Positions 62,679-64,000 of a DNA stretch of 64,000 nucleotides are shown in pieces (position 1 is the first letter of the stretch; each line of letters opens with the position of its first letter). Source of the DNA: Pseudanabaena frigida (GTDB lineage: Bacteria > Cyanobacteriota > Cyanobacteriia > Pseudanabaenales > Pseudanabaenaceae). The position numbers were made by a program, and so were the translations under genes. The notes below the pieces were generated by a model that searched no databases, was not told where the DNA came from, and was given only the letters and a program-made list of their open reading frames with translations. The stretch spans positions 120,931 to 184,930 of the forward strand of contig QBML01000014.1 of NCBI GenBank assembly GCA_003242085.1. Direction: 5' to 3'.

Positions 62679-62885
62679 TCAGGACTTAATTGCAACCCAA
62701 TCTTTTTTTAGTAGCGATATAAAAGTAGCGATACCTTTAGAAAATCCTGCGGGATCTTGTAAGGCATATTCAGGGAATTCTTCGTAGTATCGCCATTCTT
62801 CAGATGGGTCATGGCGCAAATGCAAGATGCGATCGCCATCTTCGAGCTTCCAAAGCATTTGACCACCAGTTGGGATATCAGACAT
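62679..62885 (-). CDS. Small conserved cyanobacterial protein
   Basis: A 68-residue protein starting MSDIPTGGQMLWKLEDGDRI. The start is fixed by AGGAGGAG four bases upstream of the ATG at 62885; an earlier in-frame ATG (62951) is less likely. It contains LHLRHDPSEEWRYYEEFPEY and ends LLKKDWVAIKS. No domain name or function is recognised. Confidence 0.7.
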   Translation of the reverse strand: MSDIPTGGQMLWKLEDGDRILHLRHDPSEEWRYYEEFPEYALQDPAGFSKGIATFISLLKKDWVAIKS

Positions 62886-63079
62886 TGGCTCCTCCTGTTT
62901 ACTTAAACGTGAACATCCAGCAGTGGCATGAGCTACCAGTTGCTTACACACAATTTTGAGGATCTAAATATTAAATTCTGTAAACGCCGATACTTTAATT
63001 GTAGCTTTTAGTGTCAAGTTGGTGTATAGCAAAGACGCGTTTACATATACATATATTTTATGTGAGCCAATGTTGTTTG

Positions 63080-63739
63080 TTATGGGAGCAGATTTTCCAT
63101 CGCTGCGCCAACTACCCGATAGTCACTATCTTGTCTGAGCTTAGACATTGCTTCTTTCGCTTCAGGCGTATCAAATTGCATCAGAGCATAGGCGACTCTG
63201 ACCCTTATATATTCAAATTCTGAGTCTTTTAACTGTAATAATTTGGTAAGTGCGACTTCCGCCTGTCGAGAAGCTGCTAATGCACCTAATCCATCAATAC
63301 AAGCTTCTTGCACGGTAGCATCTTCTCCCTCTATCCCTAAGAGACAAACTTCTAGAACCTCTTCATAACATTCCATTTCAACTAACGCTGCTAAAATGCT
63401 ACGACGAACGAGCCAGTGATCGTCTTTAAAGAATGCCTGCACTAGATGAGAAGCAGCAACGCGATCGAATAATGATAATGAGTTTGCCGCTTCAGCTCGA
63501 ACATTTGGCGTGTTATCAAAGCGCATTATTTGCAAGAGTGATGCAAAAGATTCCGATGTTTTTTGTCTACCTAGTTCTCTTGCTACAAAGGTTCGCACTA
63601 AAAATTCTGGATCTTTGATATGTTTCGTTAAAATGGGAATGGCAATATCAGCATCGTAGTCTTTGAGAGCAGCGATCGCTTTCAGACGATATTGAAAATC
63701 AGGATTTTGTAAGTCAGTTTCAATTTGAGGGAGATCCAT
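63080..63739 (-). CDS. HEAT-repeat (PBS lyase-like) protein
   Basis: A 219-residue alpha-solenoid of about six HEAT/PBS-lyase repeats, for example FLVRTFVARELGRQKTSESF and NVRAEAANSLSLFDR. The start MDLPQIETDLQNP at 63739 is preferred over upstream in-frame codons, whose translation looks non-coding. Such proteins include phycobilin lyase subunits (CpcE/NblB group) and general scaffolds. No phycobilisome genes are near and the lyase-specific residues cannot be judged, so only the fold is assigned. Confidence 0.82.
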   Translation of the reverse strand: MDLPQIETDLQNPDFQYRLKAIAALKDYDADIAIPILTKHIKDPEFLVRTFVARELGRQKTSESFASLLQIMRFDNTPNVRAEAANSLSLFDRVAASHLVQAFFKDDHWLVRRSILAALVEMECYEEVLEVCLLGIEGEDATVQEACIDGLGALAASRQAEVALTKLLQLKDSEFEYIRVRVAYALMQFDTPEAKEAMSKLRQDSDYRVVGAAMENLLP

Positions 63740-63903
63740 ATAGCCGAGAATATAAATTTGGGTGATCGAAAATTTAATTTTATAGCAATCATCATAATGC
63801 TTAGAGGATAGGGAGGCTTCTTGCGATTTTTTTGTTAAAGCATCTTTATTGAAAGATGCTTCGACTCCGATCAGATCGTAATATGGCAGAGATAAGACAG
63901 AGC

Positions 63904-63958
63904 AAAACCCAAATAAAGAAAGGCGGCGCAAAGCGCCGCCTTTCTTTATTTGGGTTTT
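63904..63958. repeat. Palindrome with GGCGGCGC core, ACCCAAATAA family
   Basis: Perfect 26-bp arms (63904-63929, 63933-63958) with AAA loop, followed by ATCCTAAGCTAAACTTACAT TGCTATAG (63962-63989), the same flank as at 33017-33049. Confidence 0.88.
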
Positions 63959-64000
63959 ATATCCTAAGCTAAACTTACATTGCTATAGAAGACTCCACAT

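Overview
The window comes from a cyanobacterium, most likely a filamentous Pseudanabaena-type species. The evidence is psbX next to ycf66, dozens of HIP1 octamers (GCGATCGC), a dnaE gene that stops inside the canonical cyanobacterial split intein, DevB/DevC-type exporter genes, DUF3110, a type IV pilin-like G/H protein and many cyanobacterial NACHT and Uma2 proteins. The genus is inferred; the phylum is secure.

Layout. 1-3.7 kb: ycf66, psbX, a PsiE-like membrane protein, a LysR regulator of the CmpR/NdhR type, tRNA-Cys and a NIL-domain protein. 3.7-7.2 kb: sulfate uptake genes (sbpA-cysT-cysW, no cysA) with the dead stump of a TauE/SafE permease. 7.4-20.3 kb: housekeeping genes (CNNM/CorC protein, malQ, double-ComFB protein, mutS, SDR epimerase, pilin-like protein, Ski2-like helicase) and an orphan antitoxin-like gene. 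20.5-24.6 kb: a 1368-residue protein joining a PD-(D/E)xK nuclease-like domain, a NACHT NTPase and a long helical tail. 25-29 kb: gdhA and a CBM20-SGNH-DUF1796 fusion. 29-33 kb: a redox/detoxification gene cluster (NTF2-like, double cupin, PNPOx-like, FMN reductase, GST) facing a TetR gene across twin operators. 33.4-41.5 kb: trhO (short at its C-terminus), then kinase, pentapeptide and NACHT-HEAT genes on one strand, followed by a Uma2 nuclease gene. 41.6-48.6 kb: methyltransferase, acetyltransferase, DUF3110, thioesterase, argJ and devB-devC without devA. 48.9-53.4 kb: an adenylate cyclase-NACHT-membrane protein, apparently split from its C-terminal half, and an unknown membrane protein. 53.6-57.8 kb: dnaE N-half carrying a complete mini-intein and the split intein N-half, followed by an Mrr-type endonuclease gene and a second, diverged copy of the end of the split intein; then tRNA-Leu. 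58-64 kb: 1-Cys peroxiredoxin, a second NIL protein, an alkyltransferase-like protein, purU, a SulP transporter, a small conserved protein and a HEAT-repeat protein.

The most unusual parts are the Mrr gene sandwiched between two diverged copies of a split-intein 3' end, three different NACHT (NLR-like) ATPases with different partner domains in 33 kb, a kinase with a three-times repeated unknown C-terminal domain, and more than 20 modular palindromes scattered between genes, one of them absorbed in frame by mutS. No CRISPR array, rRNA, intact insertion sequence or prophage was seen.
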